From Herbinix sp. (GTDB lineage Bacteria; Bacillota; Clostridia; Lachnospirales; Lachnospiraceae), in contig JAQZBN010000035.1 in assembly GCA_029238935.1 (NCBI GenBank), positions 1 through 60,560 of the forward strand: 60,560 bases of DNA, read 5' to 3'. The notes beneath the pieces are model-generated. The model ran no database searches. It was given only the letters and a program-made list of their open reading frames with translations, and was not told the origin of the DNA. Within the stretch, counting starts at the first letter, position 1; each line of letters begins with the position of its first letter. The position numbers and the translations under genes were made by a program. Shown piece after piece: positions 25,414-35,052 of the stretch.

Positions 25414-26556
25414 TTATTTCAACATGTTAGAAACAAGGCTGATAATGATACCACCTGCAACTACGGATGCAATCTGACCGGAAACATTGGCGCTAATAGC
25501 ATGCATAAGAAGGTGATTGGAAGGATCCTCTTTCAGACCCATCTTCTGCACAACTCTGGCAGACATAGGGAATGCCGAGATACCAGCTGCTCCAACCATA
25601 GGATTGATCTTATTCTTACGGAAGAACAGGTTCAGGAGTTTTGCAAATAAAACACCACCGATGGTGTCGAAAATAAATGCAACGAGACCTAATAACATGA
25701 TTAATAACGTATCTAAACTTACGAATGCTTCTGCTGTCATACTGAAGGAAATAGTAATACCTAATAGTAATGTGATCAGATTTGCCAGAGAATTTTGTGC
25801 GGTATCAGATAAACTTCCTAATACACCACATTCACGAATTATGTTGCCAAACATTAAAAATCCTACCAATGCGACAGATTGAGGAGCAATCAGACCGGCA
25901 ATAAAGGTAACGATAATCGGGAACAGAATTCGAGTTAACCTGGTTACAGATTTTGGATTGTAATCCATACGGATCATACGTTCTTTCTTTGTTGTAACCA
26001 GCTTAATAGCTAATGGCTGTACAATCGGAACGAGGGCCATATAAGAATATGCGGCGACCGCAATTGCTCCTACATATTTGGATTTCAAGATTTGTGAAAC
26101 CAAAATAGAAGTAGGTCCGTCAGCTGCACCGATGATACCGATGGAAGCTGCATCGCCTAGGTCAAAGTTAAGTAGACAAGCTACAGAAATGGTAAAGAAA
26201 ATACCAAATTGTGCTGCAGCACCAAATAAAAACATCTTAGGATTTGATAACAGCGGTCCGAAATCGATCATTGCTCCGATACCGATGAATAAAAGGATTG
26301 GAAGTGCTTCCGATGCTTCAATCGTTGTTTCAAATAACCACTGGATAATACCATGGGTTTCTCCGATGCCTTCCAAAGTCTGATTAAGCACTCCGGATGC
26401 CGGCAGGTTTACTAAAATTGCACCGAAACCCATAGGTAATAGTAGTGCAGGTTCGAATCCCTTAGCAATCGCCAGATAGATCAAAATGATACCAACTGCA
26501 TACATTACTAGTTGCTGCGGAGTGATGTCCATGATACCAGACAATAAAAAATCCAT
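25414..26556 (-). CDS. oadB: Sodium-ion-translocating decarboxylase beta subunit
   Basis: A 380-residue membrane protein of the OadB/MmdB/GcdB family. It has the conserved GDAASIGIIGAADGPTSI segment (about 135-152; its Asp is used in Na+ transfer) and nine or so helices. The family couples biotin-dependent decarboxylation of oxaloacetate, methylmalonyl-CoA or glutaconyl-CoA to sodium export. Only the beta and gamma subunits are here; the carboxyltransferase and biotin carrier must lie elsewhere. The ribosome binding site GGAGGA lies before the ATG, and a consensus promoter lies at 26722-26751. Confidence 0.92.
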   Translation of the reverse strand: MDFLLSGIMDITPQQLVMYAVGIILIYLAIAKGFEPALLLPMGFGAILVNLPASGVLNQTLEGIGETHGIIQWLFETTIEASEALPILLFIGIGAMIDFGPLLSNPKMFLFGAAAQFGIFFTISVACLLNFDLGDAASIGIIGAADGPTSILVSQILKSKYVGAIAVAAYSYMALVPIVQPLAIKLVTTKKERMIRMDYNPKSVTRLTRILFPIIVTFIAGLIAPQSVALVGFLMFGNIIRECGVLGSLSDTAQNSLANLITLLLGITISFSMTAEAFVSLDTLLIMLLGLVAFIFDTIGGVLFAKLLNLFFRKNKINPMVGAAGISAFPMSARVVQKMGLKEDPSNHLLMHAISANVSGQIASVVAGGIIISLVSNMLK

Positions 26557-26721
26557 ATATTAAGTCCTCCTTAGGTGATTTGTCATATGTCCCAAAGTTT
26601 GTCCTACTTTCTCAAGAAGAAAACGTACAAAAGCACAGATATCCTTATCTATGTATTGAACGTTTTTTTGCTTGCCATGAAGTATTATCTTAAGACATGA
26701 CATTATATAGAATTTATGTCC

Positions 26722-26751
26722 ATTGTAGCTCATTTTTCAGTACAATGTCAA
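26722..26751 (-). promoter_or_regulatory. oadB promoter
   Basis: Read on the minus strand: TTGACA (26751-26746), an 18-base spacer and TACAAT (26727-26722). This gives a leader of about 160 bases before oadB. The rest of the 570-base divergent gap holds no gene; a 12-base palindrome GGTTTATAAACC lies at 26875-26886. Confidence 0.65.
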
Positions 26752-27056
26752 TCCTGATTCGTAAAAGATTCACCTTTGGGAATATTTACGAAAATGATCT
26801 CGGTGACATTTTTCACAAATGATTTTATATACAAAACAGTTACCATAAAATTCCAGAAAACAACTGCTTTCTGAGGTTTATAAACCCCAAAAAAAGGAGA
26901 TAAATGGATATGCATTTCAGAAGTTTATATTTGTGTATAATGTACATTAATGATGAAAAATATTGTGCAATATAAAATATGACAATTAATAATAACCAAA
27001 TTTAACCAATTAAATTTGTGAAAAGTGATATAAATAAGTAAAATAAAGCGAAACAG

Positions 27057-27085
27057 TTGCACAAAACATCCAAACGTGATAGTAT
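27057..27085 (+). promoter_or_regulatory. hppA promoter
   Basis: TTGCAC (27057-27062), a 17-base spacer and TAGTAT (27080-27085), about 50 bases before the start codon. Confidence 0.5.
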
Positions 27086-27134
27086 CAAAGATGTGGCTGA
27101 TAATGGCTAAATATAACATAGGGAGATGAGCACT

Positions 27135-29225
27135 TTGAATTTTGACTTAACGTTTTTTCAAGTAGCATCTATTGTTATCTCAATTCTGGCATTCGGAGCT
27201 GCATTCTGGCTCTACAAGTGGGTGGCGAAACAACCTTCATCAAATGCAAGAATTGCTGAGGTCGGAAAGTTAATCCGCAATGGTGCGAACACGTTTTTAG
27301 CAAAAGAGTACAAAACCCTTGCACGCTTTTGTGCAGTAGCAGCAGTTATTATTTTTGTATTCCTTCCATCACCGCTTTGGCAAGGTAAGATTACAGATAA
27401 TATTGTTATGGCAATGGCTTACCTTTTCGGTACTGTATTTTCAGCAATTGCTGGTAAAGTTGGTATTAGTATAGCAACCATAGCAAATATTAAATCAGCA
27501 GAAGCCTCCACCAAAGGAATTCGTCCATCCTTTATGTCCGGTTACCGTGGCGGTGCTGTTATGGGTATGGCAGTTGTGGGTTCCAGTTTACTTGGAGTGA
27601 CTCTAGTTCTTTTAATTACAGATAATACAACAGCATTGCTTGGTTTCAGTTTTGGTGCCAGTTCTTTAGCTCTGTTTGCAAAGGCAGGCGGTGGTATCTT
27701 CACAAAGACTGCAGATGTAAGCGCAGACCTTGTTGGTAAAGTTGAACTTGGAATTCCTGAAGATGACCCTAGAAATCCAGCTGTTATCGCTGATAATGTT
27801 GGTGACAATGTAGGTGATGTTGCCGGTATGGGTGCTGACCTGTTCGATTCCAATGTAGCTTCGATGTCTGCTGCGCTAGTAATGGCTGTTTCGATTGATA
27901 AAGCCGCTGATATATCAAGAAATGCCAGTATGGTATTCTGCTATGCTGCCATTGGTTTATTTGCTTCTATCATTGGTGTTTTGGCAGCAAGAATGAAAGA
28001 GAATGGGAATCCGACCAGAGCTCTTAATAGTAATACATATGTCACCACTGCAATATTTGGTGTATTAACTGCTATCGCAACCTATGTGTTTGATTTTGAA
28101 TGGCGGATCTGGCTAGCCAGTGCGATTGGTCTGGTTGTTGGTGTTGTCATTGGTATTGCCAGTGATTATTTTACCGACGATAACAAGAAACCGGTTCATA
28201 TGGTAGCAAAAGCCTGTGAATCTGGACCAGCGTTTACGATATTATCCGGTGTTTCATATGGATTGATGAGTATATTACCATCCATGATCGGTATTGGTGT
28301 ATCTGCTCTAGCAGCTTATAAGATTTGCGAGCCTTTGGGTGAAGGATATGCGATGTTTGGTATTGCTATGGCAGCAGTTGGTATGCTTTCCATCGTAGGT
28401 ATGATTATATCGAATGATGCTTACGGACCGATTGTAGATAACGCCCGCGGTCTTGTGGAGATGGGTAATCTTGGTGATAAAGCCCTTGAAATCACTGACT
28501 CCTTAGATAGCGCAGGTAACACAGTAAAAGCGGTTACCAAAGGGTTTTCGATCGGAGCAGCTGGTCTTACTGTAATTGCTCTTTTAGGTGCTTTTATCAG
28601 TGAAGTAAATGATGCTGCAGTTGAACTTGGTAAAGCAACGATTACTGGTTTTGATATTATAAATCCTACCGTGTTCTTCGGATTATTAGTAGGTGCAGCA
28701 ATTCCTCCTGTATTTTCGGCAATGTTAATGCTTGGTGTTGATCGCAATGCACAAAGAATGGTTGCAGAAATTCACCGTCAGTTTAAAGAGATTATTGGAC
28801 TGAAAGAAGGAAAAGAAGGCGTTGTTCCTGAGTATGATAAATGTATAGAAATAGCTACCAATGGTGCGTTGAAGGAACTAGTACCTGCAGGTTTGATGAC
28901 AATTATAGCAACACTTTTGGTTGGTTTTATCGGTGGAGTGCAAGCGGTTGGTGGTTTTATTACCGGTAACATCGTCAGTGGTTTGATTTTTGCTTTGTTC
29001 ATGTCAAACGCCGGAGGACTTTGGGATAATACAAAGAAGTACATTGAAGCAGGTCATCATGGAGGTAAAAATTCGGAAGCTCACAAGTCCGGTGTTGTTG
29101 GTGATACCGTAGGTGATCCTTTCAAAGATACTGCCGGACCATCAATCAACACACAGATTACTGTTATTTCACTGGTTGCATCATTAACTGCTACCTTGTT
29201 CTTAAGTTTCTCCTTGTTCGGTTGA
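27135..29225 (+). CDS. hppA: Membrane-bound H+-translocating pyrophosphatase, K+-independent type
   Basis: A 696-residue membrane protein with about 16 helices that couples pyrophosphate hydrolysis to ion pumping. Catalytic loops are seen at ADLVGKVELGIPEDDPRNPA, DNVGDNVGDVAGMGADLF and, at the C-terminus, GDTVGDPFKDTAGPS. The segment GNTVKAVTKGFSIG carries Lys and Thr at the two positions that distinguish K+-independent enzymes from K+-dependent ones (Ala and Gly there), which suggests a proton pump. TTG 27135 is preferred as start: GGGAG (27121-27125) touches the in-frame ATG at 27126 but lies nine bases from the TTG. It is monocistronic. Confidence 0.92.
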   Translation: MNFDLTFFQVASIVISILAFGAAFWLYKWVAKQPSSNARIAEVGKLIRNGANTFLAKEYKTLARFCAVAAVIIFVFLPSPLWQGKITDNIVMAMAYLFGTVFSAIAGKVGISIATIANIKSAEASTKGIRPSFMSGYRGGAVMGMAVVGSSLLGVTLVLLITDNTTALLGFSFGASSLALFAKAGGGIFTKTADVSADLVGKVELGIPEDDPRNPAVIADNVGDNVGDVAGMGADLFDSNVASMSAALVMAVSIDKAADISRNASMVFCYAAIGLFASIIGVLAARMKENGNPTRALNSNTYVTTAIFGVLTAIATYVFDFEWRIWLASAIGLVVGVVIGIASDYFTDDNKKPVHMVAKACESGPAFTILSGVSYGLMSILPSMIGIGVSALAAYKICEPLGEGYAMFGIAMAAVGMLSIVGMIISNDAYGPIVDNARGLVEMGNLGDKALEITDSLDSAGNTVKAVTKGFSIGAAGLTVIALLGAFISEVNDAAVELGKATITGFDIINPTVFFGLLVGAAIPPVFSAMLMLGVDRNAQRMVAEIHRQFKEIIGLKEGKEGVVPEYDKCIEIATNGALKELVPAGLMTIIATLLVGFIGGVQAVGGFITGNIVSGLIFALFMSNAGGLWDNTKKYIEAGHHGGKNSEAHKSGVVGDTVGDPFKDTAGPSINTQITVISLVASLTATLFLSFSLFG

Positions 29226-29260
29226 TCGTTAGTGGTTAATGATCTTAAATTATCTAATAT

Positions 29261-29304
29261 AAAGGGTTGATATAAACAATGAACGGTTTATATCAACCTT
29301 TAAT
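29261..29304 (+). terminator. Hairpin after hppA
   Basis: AAAGGGTTGATATAAAC (29261-29277) pairs with GTTTATATCAACCTTT (29286-29301) with one bulged G. The T-tail is short, so it is a likely but modest terminator. Confidence 0.65.
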
Positions 29305-29494
29305 TATGGGTTAGAGTATTCATACATCATCATATATACGGAATGAACATCTAAGCTAATAACAATAGGTTATCATAAATTCTTATATATGAAAAAAAGA
29401 AGTAGACAAGAGAAGCATTGCCATTTCTCTGGGATTAGGTTATAATAATTCGGTGATATCCTGAATTTAAACGAGAGAGAAATGGAGGGCAAAG

Positions 29495-30664
29495 ATGATG
29501 AAAAAGCTTCTTGCAATCTCAATATTACTGTTTTATATGTGTATTTTGAGTGGCTGCTCATCGGCAGGGACTTATTACAAAAATGCCAAAGAAAGCTTTG
29601 CTGAGGGTAACTATGAAGAAGCAGAGACAAAGTTTCTAAAAGCGATTGAAAAAAATCCAAATCGTGCGGATTATTATATAGAATATGGTTTTACATTACT
29701 TGCATTAAATAAGGAAGAAGAAGCAATCACCCAATTTGATAAAATTTATTTAGATAAAGACATTCCAATGGTTCGTGAGAATAATAAGAAAGCATATCGT
29801 GGTAAAGGGATTGCTTATCTAAAATTGCAACAATATGAAAAGGCGATGGAACAATTTGATCTGGCATTATCCATCGGCGAATTATCGGAATTGGATTTGG
29901 ATATATTGTATTATAAGGGTAAAACACAGGAGTTTTTAGGGTTATATGAAGAAGCCTTAGAAAGCTATTCAACTATTCTAACAAAAGATGAAACTCAAGC
30001 ATTAGTTTTAGAAGCCAGAGCAAATATTTATCGTATCATAGGTGATTATAAGAAAAGTTTAGATGATTATGACAAAACGTTGGCTTTAAATCCAAAGAAC
30101 TTTAATCTTTATTTTGGAAAGTATTTCCTTTTGACAGAGCAGGAAAAGGAAGAAGAAGCTAAGGAAGTTCTAGAGCAAGCAGTAAAGATTGACGTAATCA
30201 CCGACGTGGATCAGTTAAATTTGGCGAAGCTTCATTATTATATTGGTGATTATGAGAAAGCAAATAAAGAATTTGAGGTAATGCTTCAAAAAGGAGTAGC
30301 CTTGGCTCAATATTTTATTGGCTTAATCTATGAACAGCAAAAAGATTATGCCAATGCAATCTATCAATATGAGAATTATATCAATAGTGACCCAGAGAAT
30401 ATTAGTGCAACAGTATACAATCAAATAGGTTCCTGTTTGCTTAAAACCTCCGATTATAAGAAGGCACTCGAATATTTTGAAAAGGGAATTAATTGCAGGG
30501 ACGTTGTAACGATGCAGAAGCTTAAGCGAAACGAGATCATTGCTTATGAATTTCTTGGAAAATTTCCGGAGGCCTTGGATAAGATGTTAACCTATATTGA
30601 GAATTATCCTGAGGATTTAGAAGCTGTGAAAGAAGCAGACTTCTTAAGAACCAGAGTAAAATAA
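29495..30664 (+). CDS. TPR-repeat lipoprotein
   Basis: A 389-residue exported protein. The signal peptide ends in the lipobox LSGC, so it is anchored on the outer face of the membrane. The rest is tetratricopeptide repeats (at least eight), with the usual G-N-Y-E-E-A and Y-x-x-A/L-x-x-Y/F-x-x-A patterns, as in FAEGNYEEAETKFLKAIEK and YEKAMEQFDLALS. TPR domains bind partner proteins. The partner is unknown. GGAGG lies before the double ATG, and hflX follows 30 bases later, suggesting co-transcription. Confidence 0.85.
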   Translation: MMKKLLAISILLFYMCILSGCSSAGTYYKNAKESFAEGNYEEAETKFLKAIEKNPNRADYYIEYGFTLLALNKEEEAITQFDKIYLDKDIPMVRENNKKAYRGKGIAYLKLQQYEKAMEQFDLALSIGELSELDLDILYYKGKTQEFLGLYEEALESYSTILTKDETQALVLEARANIYRIIGDYKKSLDDYDKTLALNPKNFNLYFGKYFLLTEQEKEEEAKEVLEQAVKIDVITDVDQLNLAKLHYYIGDYEKANKEFEVMLQKGVALAQYFIGLIYEQQKDYANAIYQYENYINSDPENISATVYNQIGSCLLKTSDYKKALEYFEKGINCRDVVTMQKLKRNEIIAYEFLGKFPEALDKMLTYIENYPEDLEAVKEADFLRTRVK

Positions 30665-30694
30665 ATACATTCCTATGAAGGAAGGCGGGATTTA

Positions 30695-31939
30695 ATGTCA
30701 GAAATGATTGAAATAAAAGAGCAGGAGGAGCGGTTTGTCCTAGTCAGTGTAGCGGTTTCAGACGGAGACGATACAGCAGAATCACTCGATGAATTAGAAG
30801 AGCTTGCCGCAACAGCAGGAGCAAAAACGGTTGCAAAAGTAATACAAAACAGAGAGAGTGCACATCCAGGTACTTATATTGGAAAAGGAAAGATTGATGA
30901 AGTAAGAGAACTTGCCATAGAGTTAAAAGCTACCGGAGTGGTCTGTGATGATGAATTATCCCCTGCACAATTGAAAAATCTAGAAGATGCAATCCAGATG
31001 AAGGTATTAGACAGGACAGTTCTCATTCTTGATATCTTTGCCCGTAGAGCATCGACCAGAGAAGGTAAGATACAAGTGGAATTAGCGCAGCTTCGTTATC
31101 GTGCTACAAGGCTTATTGGTCTTAGAAATTCACTGTCGAGACTTGGTGGTGGTATCGGAACCAGAGGTCCTGGTGAGAAAAAACTGGAGATAGATCGCCG
31201 TTTAGTTAAGGAAAGAATTTCTCAATTAAAGCAAGAATTAGATGAAATAAAGAAAAACAGAGAAACATCAAGAAGCTTACGAAGCAAGAACTCTATTCCG
31301 GTCGTTTCGATCGTGGGTTACACGAATGCAGGTAAATCTACCTTATTAAATCATTTAACGAATGCAGGTGTATTGGAAGAAGATAAGTTGTTTGCAACCT
31401 TGGATCCCACCACAAGAAAATTGGAACTAGCCAGCGGGCAGCAGGTTCTTTTAACAGATACAGTTGGTTTTATACGAAAACTTCCTCATCATTTGATTGA
31501 AGCATTTCGTAGTACTTTAGAGGAAGCAAAGTATGCAGATATCATACTACATGTAGTAGATAGTGCGAATCCCAATGCTTATAAGCAAATGCATATCGTT
31601 TATGAGACCCTGAAGAACCTGGGAATACAGGATAAGGTAATTATCACAGCTTTTAATAAACAGGATAAACTTACAACTGATATAATTTTAAAGGATTTTA
31701 AAGCGGATTACACCGTTCGGATATCCGCAAAAACCGGTAATGACGTTGATAAGCTTTTAGAATTAATCGAAAAGGTATTAAATGAAAGCAAAATTTTAGT
31801 TGAGAAGGTATTCTCTTATCAAGAAGCCGGTAAAATTCAAGCCATTCGAAAATATGGTCAGTTATTGGAAGAGGAATATAGAGACGATGGAATTTACGTA
31901 AAAGCGAATGTTCCGAAGGAGATATATCAGAGCTTGTAG
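30695..31939 (+). CDS. hflX: Ribosome-associated GTPase HflX
   Basis: A 414-residue GTPase. The N-terminal HflX domain includes HPGTYIGKGKIDEV and the glycine-rich linker SRLGGGIGTRGPGEKKLE; the G domain has G1 GYTNAGKST, G3 DTVGFIRKLPHHL and G4 NKQD. HflX binds stalled or heat-damaged 70S ribosomes and splits or rescues them. The length is normal for Firmicutes. The ribosome binding site is GGAAGG about 14 bases upstream. Confidence 0.95.
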   Translation: MSEMIEIKEQEERFVLVSVAVSDGDDTAESLDELEELAATAGAKTVAKVIQNRESAHPGTYIGKGKIDEVRELAIELKATGVVCDDELSPAQLKNLEDAIQMKVLDRTVLILDIFARRASTREGKIQVELAQLRYRATRLIGLRNSLSRLGGGIGTRGPGEKKLEIDRRLVKERISQLKQELDEIKKNRETSRSLRSKNSIPVVSIVGYTNAGKSTLLNHLTNAGVLEEDKLFATLDPTTRKLELASGQQVLLTDTVGFIRKLPHHLIEAFRSTLEEAKYADIILHVVDSANPNAYKQMHIVYETLKNLGIQDKVIITAFNKQDKLTTDIILKDFKADYTVRISAKTGNDVDKLLELIEKVLNESKILVEKVFSYQEAGKIQAIRKYGQLLEEEYRDDGIYVKANVPKEIYQSL

Positions 31940-32015
31940 ATTATAAATAAAGCCATTTCTGGGGCATATTTGGACGCTACAGAGGCATCTGAGTCTCATG
32001 AATAAGATTCTGGAT

Positions 32016-32064
32016 AATACTAGATATAGTGTGGGTGATAAAAAACTTGCATATATCTAGTATT
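32016..32064 (+). promoter_or_regulatory. Paired NrdR-box-like sites upstream of nrdD (also a hairpin)
   Basis: The 16-base stretch at 32017-32032 (ATACTAGATATAGTGT) matches the NrdR box pattern ACAC(A/T)ATAT-AT(A/T)GTGT at about 14 positions. A weaker copy (about 10 of 16) lies at 32048-32063, exactly 31 bases on; paired NrdR boxes are known to be spaced by about three helical turns. The same bases form a 13-base stem with TATTTTTG after it, so a terminator for hflX is an alternative or additional role. Confidence 0.5.
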
Positions 32065-32070
32065 TTTGTA

Positions 32071-32099
32071 TTGACTATCCAAATGTTATCTGCTACTAT
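32071..32099 (+). promoter_or_regulatory. nrdD promoter
   Basis: TTGACT (32071-32076), a 17-base spacer and TACTAT (32094-32099); a TATAAT at 32097 would require a 20-base spacer. It lies directly downstream of the NrdR-like sites. Confidence 0.5.
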
Positions 32100-32172
32100 A
32101 ATGTACATAGGTTCGAACGAATAAGTAAGCTCTTTCATAGAAGAAAGGGAATGGGAAGGGAGACAGTTACGT

Positions 32173-34551
32173 ATGATTAATGTAATAAAAAGAGATGGAC
32201 AGGTCTTCAAATTTAACCTGGAAAAAATCAGCGAAGCAATCACCAAAGCATTTAAAGCAACAGAGAAGTTTTATAATGATGAAATTATCAATCTTCTGTC
32301 ACTGCGAGTAACGGCAGATTTTCAGAAGAAGATAAAAGATGAAATGATTCACGTGGAGGATATCCAAGACAGCGTGGAGAATGTACTAGAGCAAACAGGA
32401 TATACGGATGTAGCGAAGGCTTATATCTTATATCGTAAAAATAGAGAAAAAATTCGTAATATGAAGTCAACAATCCTTGATTATAAAGAGATTGTGAACA
32501 ATTATGTACAAGAAGAAGACTGGAGAGTAAAAGAGAATTCAACAGTTACTTATTCCGTAGGCGGTTTAATTCTTCACAACTCAGGCGCAATTACAGCAAA
32601 TTACTGGTTATCAGAGATTTATGATGAGGAAGTTGCGAATGCACACCGCAACGCCGATATTCATCTACATGATTTATCTATGTTAACAGGTTATTGTGCA
32701 GGATGGTCCTTAAAGCAATTAATAAAAGAAGGTCTTGGCGGTATTTCAGGTAAAATAACCTCAGCACCGGCCAGCCATTTGTCCACACTCTGCAATCAGA
32801 TGGTTAATTTCCTTGGTATTATGCAGAATGAATGGGCGGGGGCACAAGCTTTCTCCTCCTTCGATACATATTTAGCACCATTTGTAAAGATAGATAATTT
32901 AACATATAAAGAAGTAAAACAGTGCATCCAGTCTTTTGTCTATGGTGTAAATACACCAAGTCGTTGGGGTACACAGGCTCCGTTTAGTAATATTACTTTG
33001 GACTGGACGGTACCGAATGACTTGGCTGAGTTACCTTGCATCGTTGGTGGCAAGGAGATGGAATTTAAGTATAAAGACTGCAAGAATGAGATGGATATGG
33101 TGAATAAAGCCTTCATTGAGATAATGATTGAAGGAGATGCAAACGGCAGAGGCTTCCAGTATCCAATTCCAACCTATTCCATAACCAGTGATTTTGACTG
33201 GTCCGATACAGAGAATAACCGCTTGTTATTTGAAATGACTGCAAAATACGGTACACCGTACTTCTCGAACTATATCAATAGTGATATGGAACCGAGTGAT
33301 GTTCGTTCCATGTGCTGCAGACTTCGTCTTGACCTTCGTGAACTACGTAAGAAAACCGGTGGCTTCTTCGGTTCTGGTGAAAGTACAGGATCCATTGGTG
33401 TTGTGACAATTAATATGCCTCGTATTGCATATCAGTCTGCTGATGAAGTGGAATTCTTCCAAAGGTTAGACCGTATGATGGATATCTCTGCTCGTTCCTT
33501 AAAGGTAAAGAGAGATGTTGTCACCAAGCTTTTAAATGAAGGGTTATATCCTTATACCAGACGTTACCTGGGAACCTTTGAGAATCATTTCTCTACGATA
33601 GGTCTTTTAGGTATGAATGAAGTCGGTTTAAATGCATGTTGGTTGGGAAAAGATATGACCGATGAGAAAACACAAGCATTTGCAACGAAAACATTAAATC
33701 ATATGAGAGATCGTCTGGCTGATTACCAGGAGATTTACGGCGATCTATATAACTTGGAAGCAACACCTGCTGAATCAACCAGCTACCGTCTTGCAAAGCA
33801 TGATAGAAAACGTTGGCCTGATATCAAAACCGCAGGAAAAGAAGGAGATACACCATATTACACCAATAGCTCTCATTTGCCAGTAGGTTATACTGCTGAT
33901 ATTTTTGAAGCTTTGGATGTGCAGGATGAATTGCAGACCCTTTATACTTCCGGTACGGTATTCCATGCATTCCTTGGAGAAAAATTACCGGATTGGGAAG
34001 CAGCAGCAAAATTAGTCAGAACCATTGCAGAAAATTATAAGCTTCCTTATTATACCATGTCTCCTACCTATTCTGTTTGCAAGACCCATGGATATATCGC
34101 CGGAGAGAAATTTACTTGTCCGGAATGTGGTGAAAAGACTGAGGTTTACAGCCGTATTACAGGATATTACCGTCCGGTTCAGAACTGGAATGAAGGAAAA
34201 GCACAGGAATACCAAAATAGAAGGCTTTATGATATGGATCAATCCAGAATAATGCCGGTAGGTGAATTCCACCGTACAGAAAATGTTACCCAGATGGAGA
34301 ATAAGGATGGTATTGCAGACGGATTATATCTCTTTACAACAAAGACATGTCCGAATTGCCGTATGGCTAAGGAATATCTGAAGAATTTTACCTTTGTTGT
34401 AGTGGATGCAGAAGATAATCCAAAACTTGCGAATGAATATAGTATTATGCAGGCACCAACCTTGGTTGAGATAAAGGATGGAATGGCATTGAAGTACGTA
34501 AATGCTTCCAATATCAAGCGTTTTGTAGATGAGCAATTACTTCGTCTGTAA
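32173..34551 (+). CDS. nrdD: Anaerobic ribonucleoside-triphosphate reductase with fused thioredoxin-like domain
   Basis: A 792-residue glycyl-radical enzyme that reduces ribonucleotides to deoxyribonucleotides without oxygen. Residues 1-90 form an ATP cone (VIKRDGQVFKFNLEKI), the allosteric site. The large barrel domain follows. Near the end a zinc site CKTHGYI...CPECG precedes the glycyl-radical loop SRITGYYRPV, with Gly664 as the radical residue. About 70 further residues form a glutaredoxin/thioredoxin-like domain with CPNC (Cys726, Cys729), which could deliver electrons within the same chain. The activating enzyme NrdG is expected next door but is absent from the window. Candidate NrdR boxes lie upstream. 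Confidence 0.95.
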   Translation: MINVIKRDGQVFKFNLEKISEAITKAFKATEKFYNDEIINLLSLRVTADFQKKIKDEMIHVEDIQDSVENVLEQTGYTDVAKAYILYRKNREKIRNMKSTILDYKEIVNNYVQEEDWRVKENSTVTYSVGGLILHNSGAITANYWLSEIYDEEVANAHRNADIHLHDLSMLTGYCAGWSLKQLIKEGLGGISGKITSAPASHLSTLCNQMVNFLGIMQNEWAGAQAFSSFDTYLAPFVKIDNLTYKEVKQCIQSFVYGVNTPSRWGTQAPFSNITLDWTVPNDLAELPCIVGGKEMEFKYKDCKNEMDMVNKAFIEIMIEGDANGRGFQYPIPTYSITSDFDWSDTENNRLLFEMTAKYGTPYFSNYINSDMEPSDVRSMCCRLRLDLRELRKKTGGFFGSGESTGSIGVVTINMPRIAYQSADEVEFFQRLDRMMDISARSLKVKRDVVTKLLNEGLYPYTRRYLGTFENHFSTIGLLGMNEVGLNACWLGKDMTDEKTQAFATKTLNHMRDRLADYQEIYGDLYNLEATPAESTSYRLAKHDRKRWPDIKTAGKEGDTPYYTNSSHLPVGYTADIFEALDVQDELQTLYTSGTVFHAFLGEKLPDWEAAAKLVRTIAENYKLPYYTMSPTYSVCKTHGYIAGEKFTCPECGEKTEVYSRITGYYRPVQNWNEGKAQEYQNRRLYDMDQSRIMPVGEFHRTENVTQMENKDGIADGLYLFTTKTCPNCRMAKEYLKNFTFVVVDAEDNPKLANEYSIMQAPTLVEIKDGMALKYVNASNIKRFVDEQLLRL

Positions 34552-34637
34552 GGATTGATGTGATTCTGCGAACCAATGATCAAGATAGATTTCGTAAATA
34601 ATAAAAGAATATAGAAATTTGCTTCTCTTAAGTAATG

Positions 34638-34734
34638 ATAACCATAGCTTCTTTCGTTTTGGCAGATAAGATAATCGGACTGGATCAAATAACCGATCAC
34701 TTGTATGTATGAAACTAGGATAAGCTATGGTTAT
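34638..34734. other. Inverted repeat in the nrdD-thyA gap
   Basis: ATAACCATAGCTT (34638-34650) and its perfect complement (34722-34734) are 71 bases apart, with a shorter inner pair (ATCGG/CCGAT). There is no T-run, so it is not a simple terminator. The 500-base gap 34552-35052 holds no gene that I can support, and specifically no nrdG. Confidence 0.5.
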
Positions 34735-35052
34735 TGCTATGACTATGAATAGATACTGTATATCTTTCATTAATTCATGTTGCTTCGAAGGCTTCAGTGA
34801 GGTACAATTAATAATTAGAAATATAGAATGAAAAGATAGAAAATACTTACTATACAAATTAGAAAATACTATGGAAGTAAGAAAAGCATCACCAAAACAC
34901 ACAATGAAAGAAATAGTTACAAATTACAGATTTGATAAAATTATAAATGTACTATATGAAATAGTACAGCTTAACAAAATTACGAAGTGAAAGCTATAAA
35001 GTTTTATTTTTACAATAATAATAACGGACAAGTATCATAGGAGGTATAGGGT

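Noticed and set aside
26440..26470. GGTTCGAATCC-like T-loop suggesting a tRNA
   Set aside because: It lies inside the well-supported oadB coding region (codons for GFEPALLL on the other strand), and no acceptor stem or anticodon arm can be built around it.
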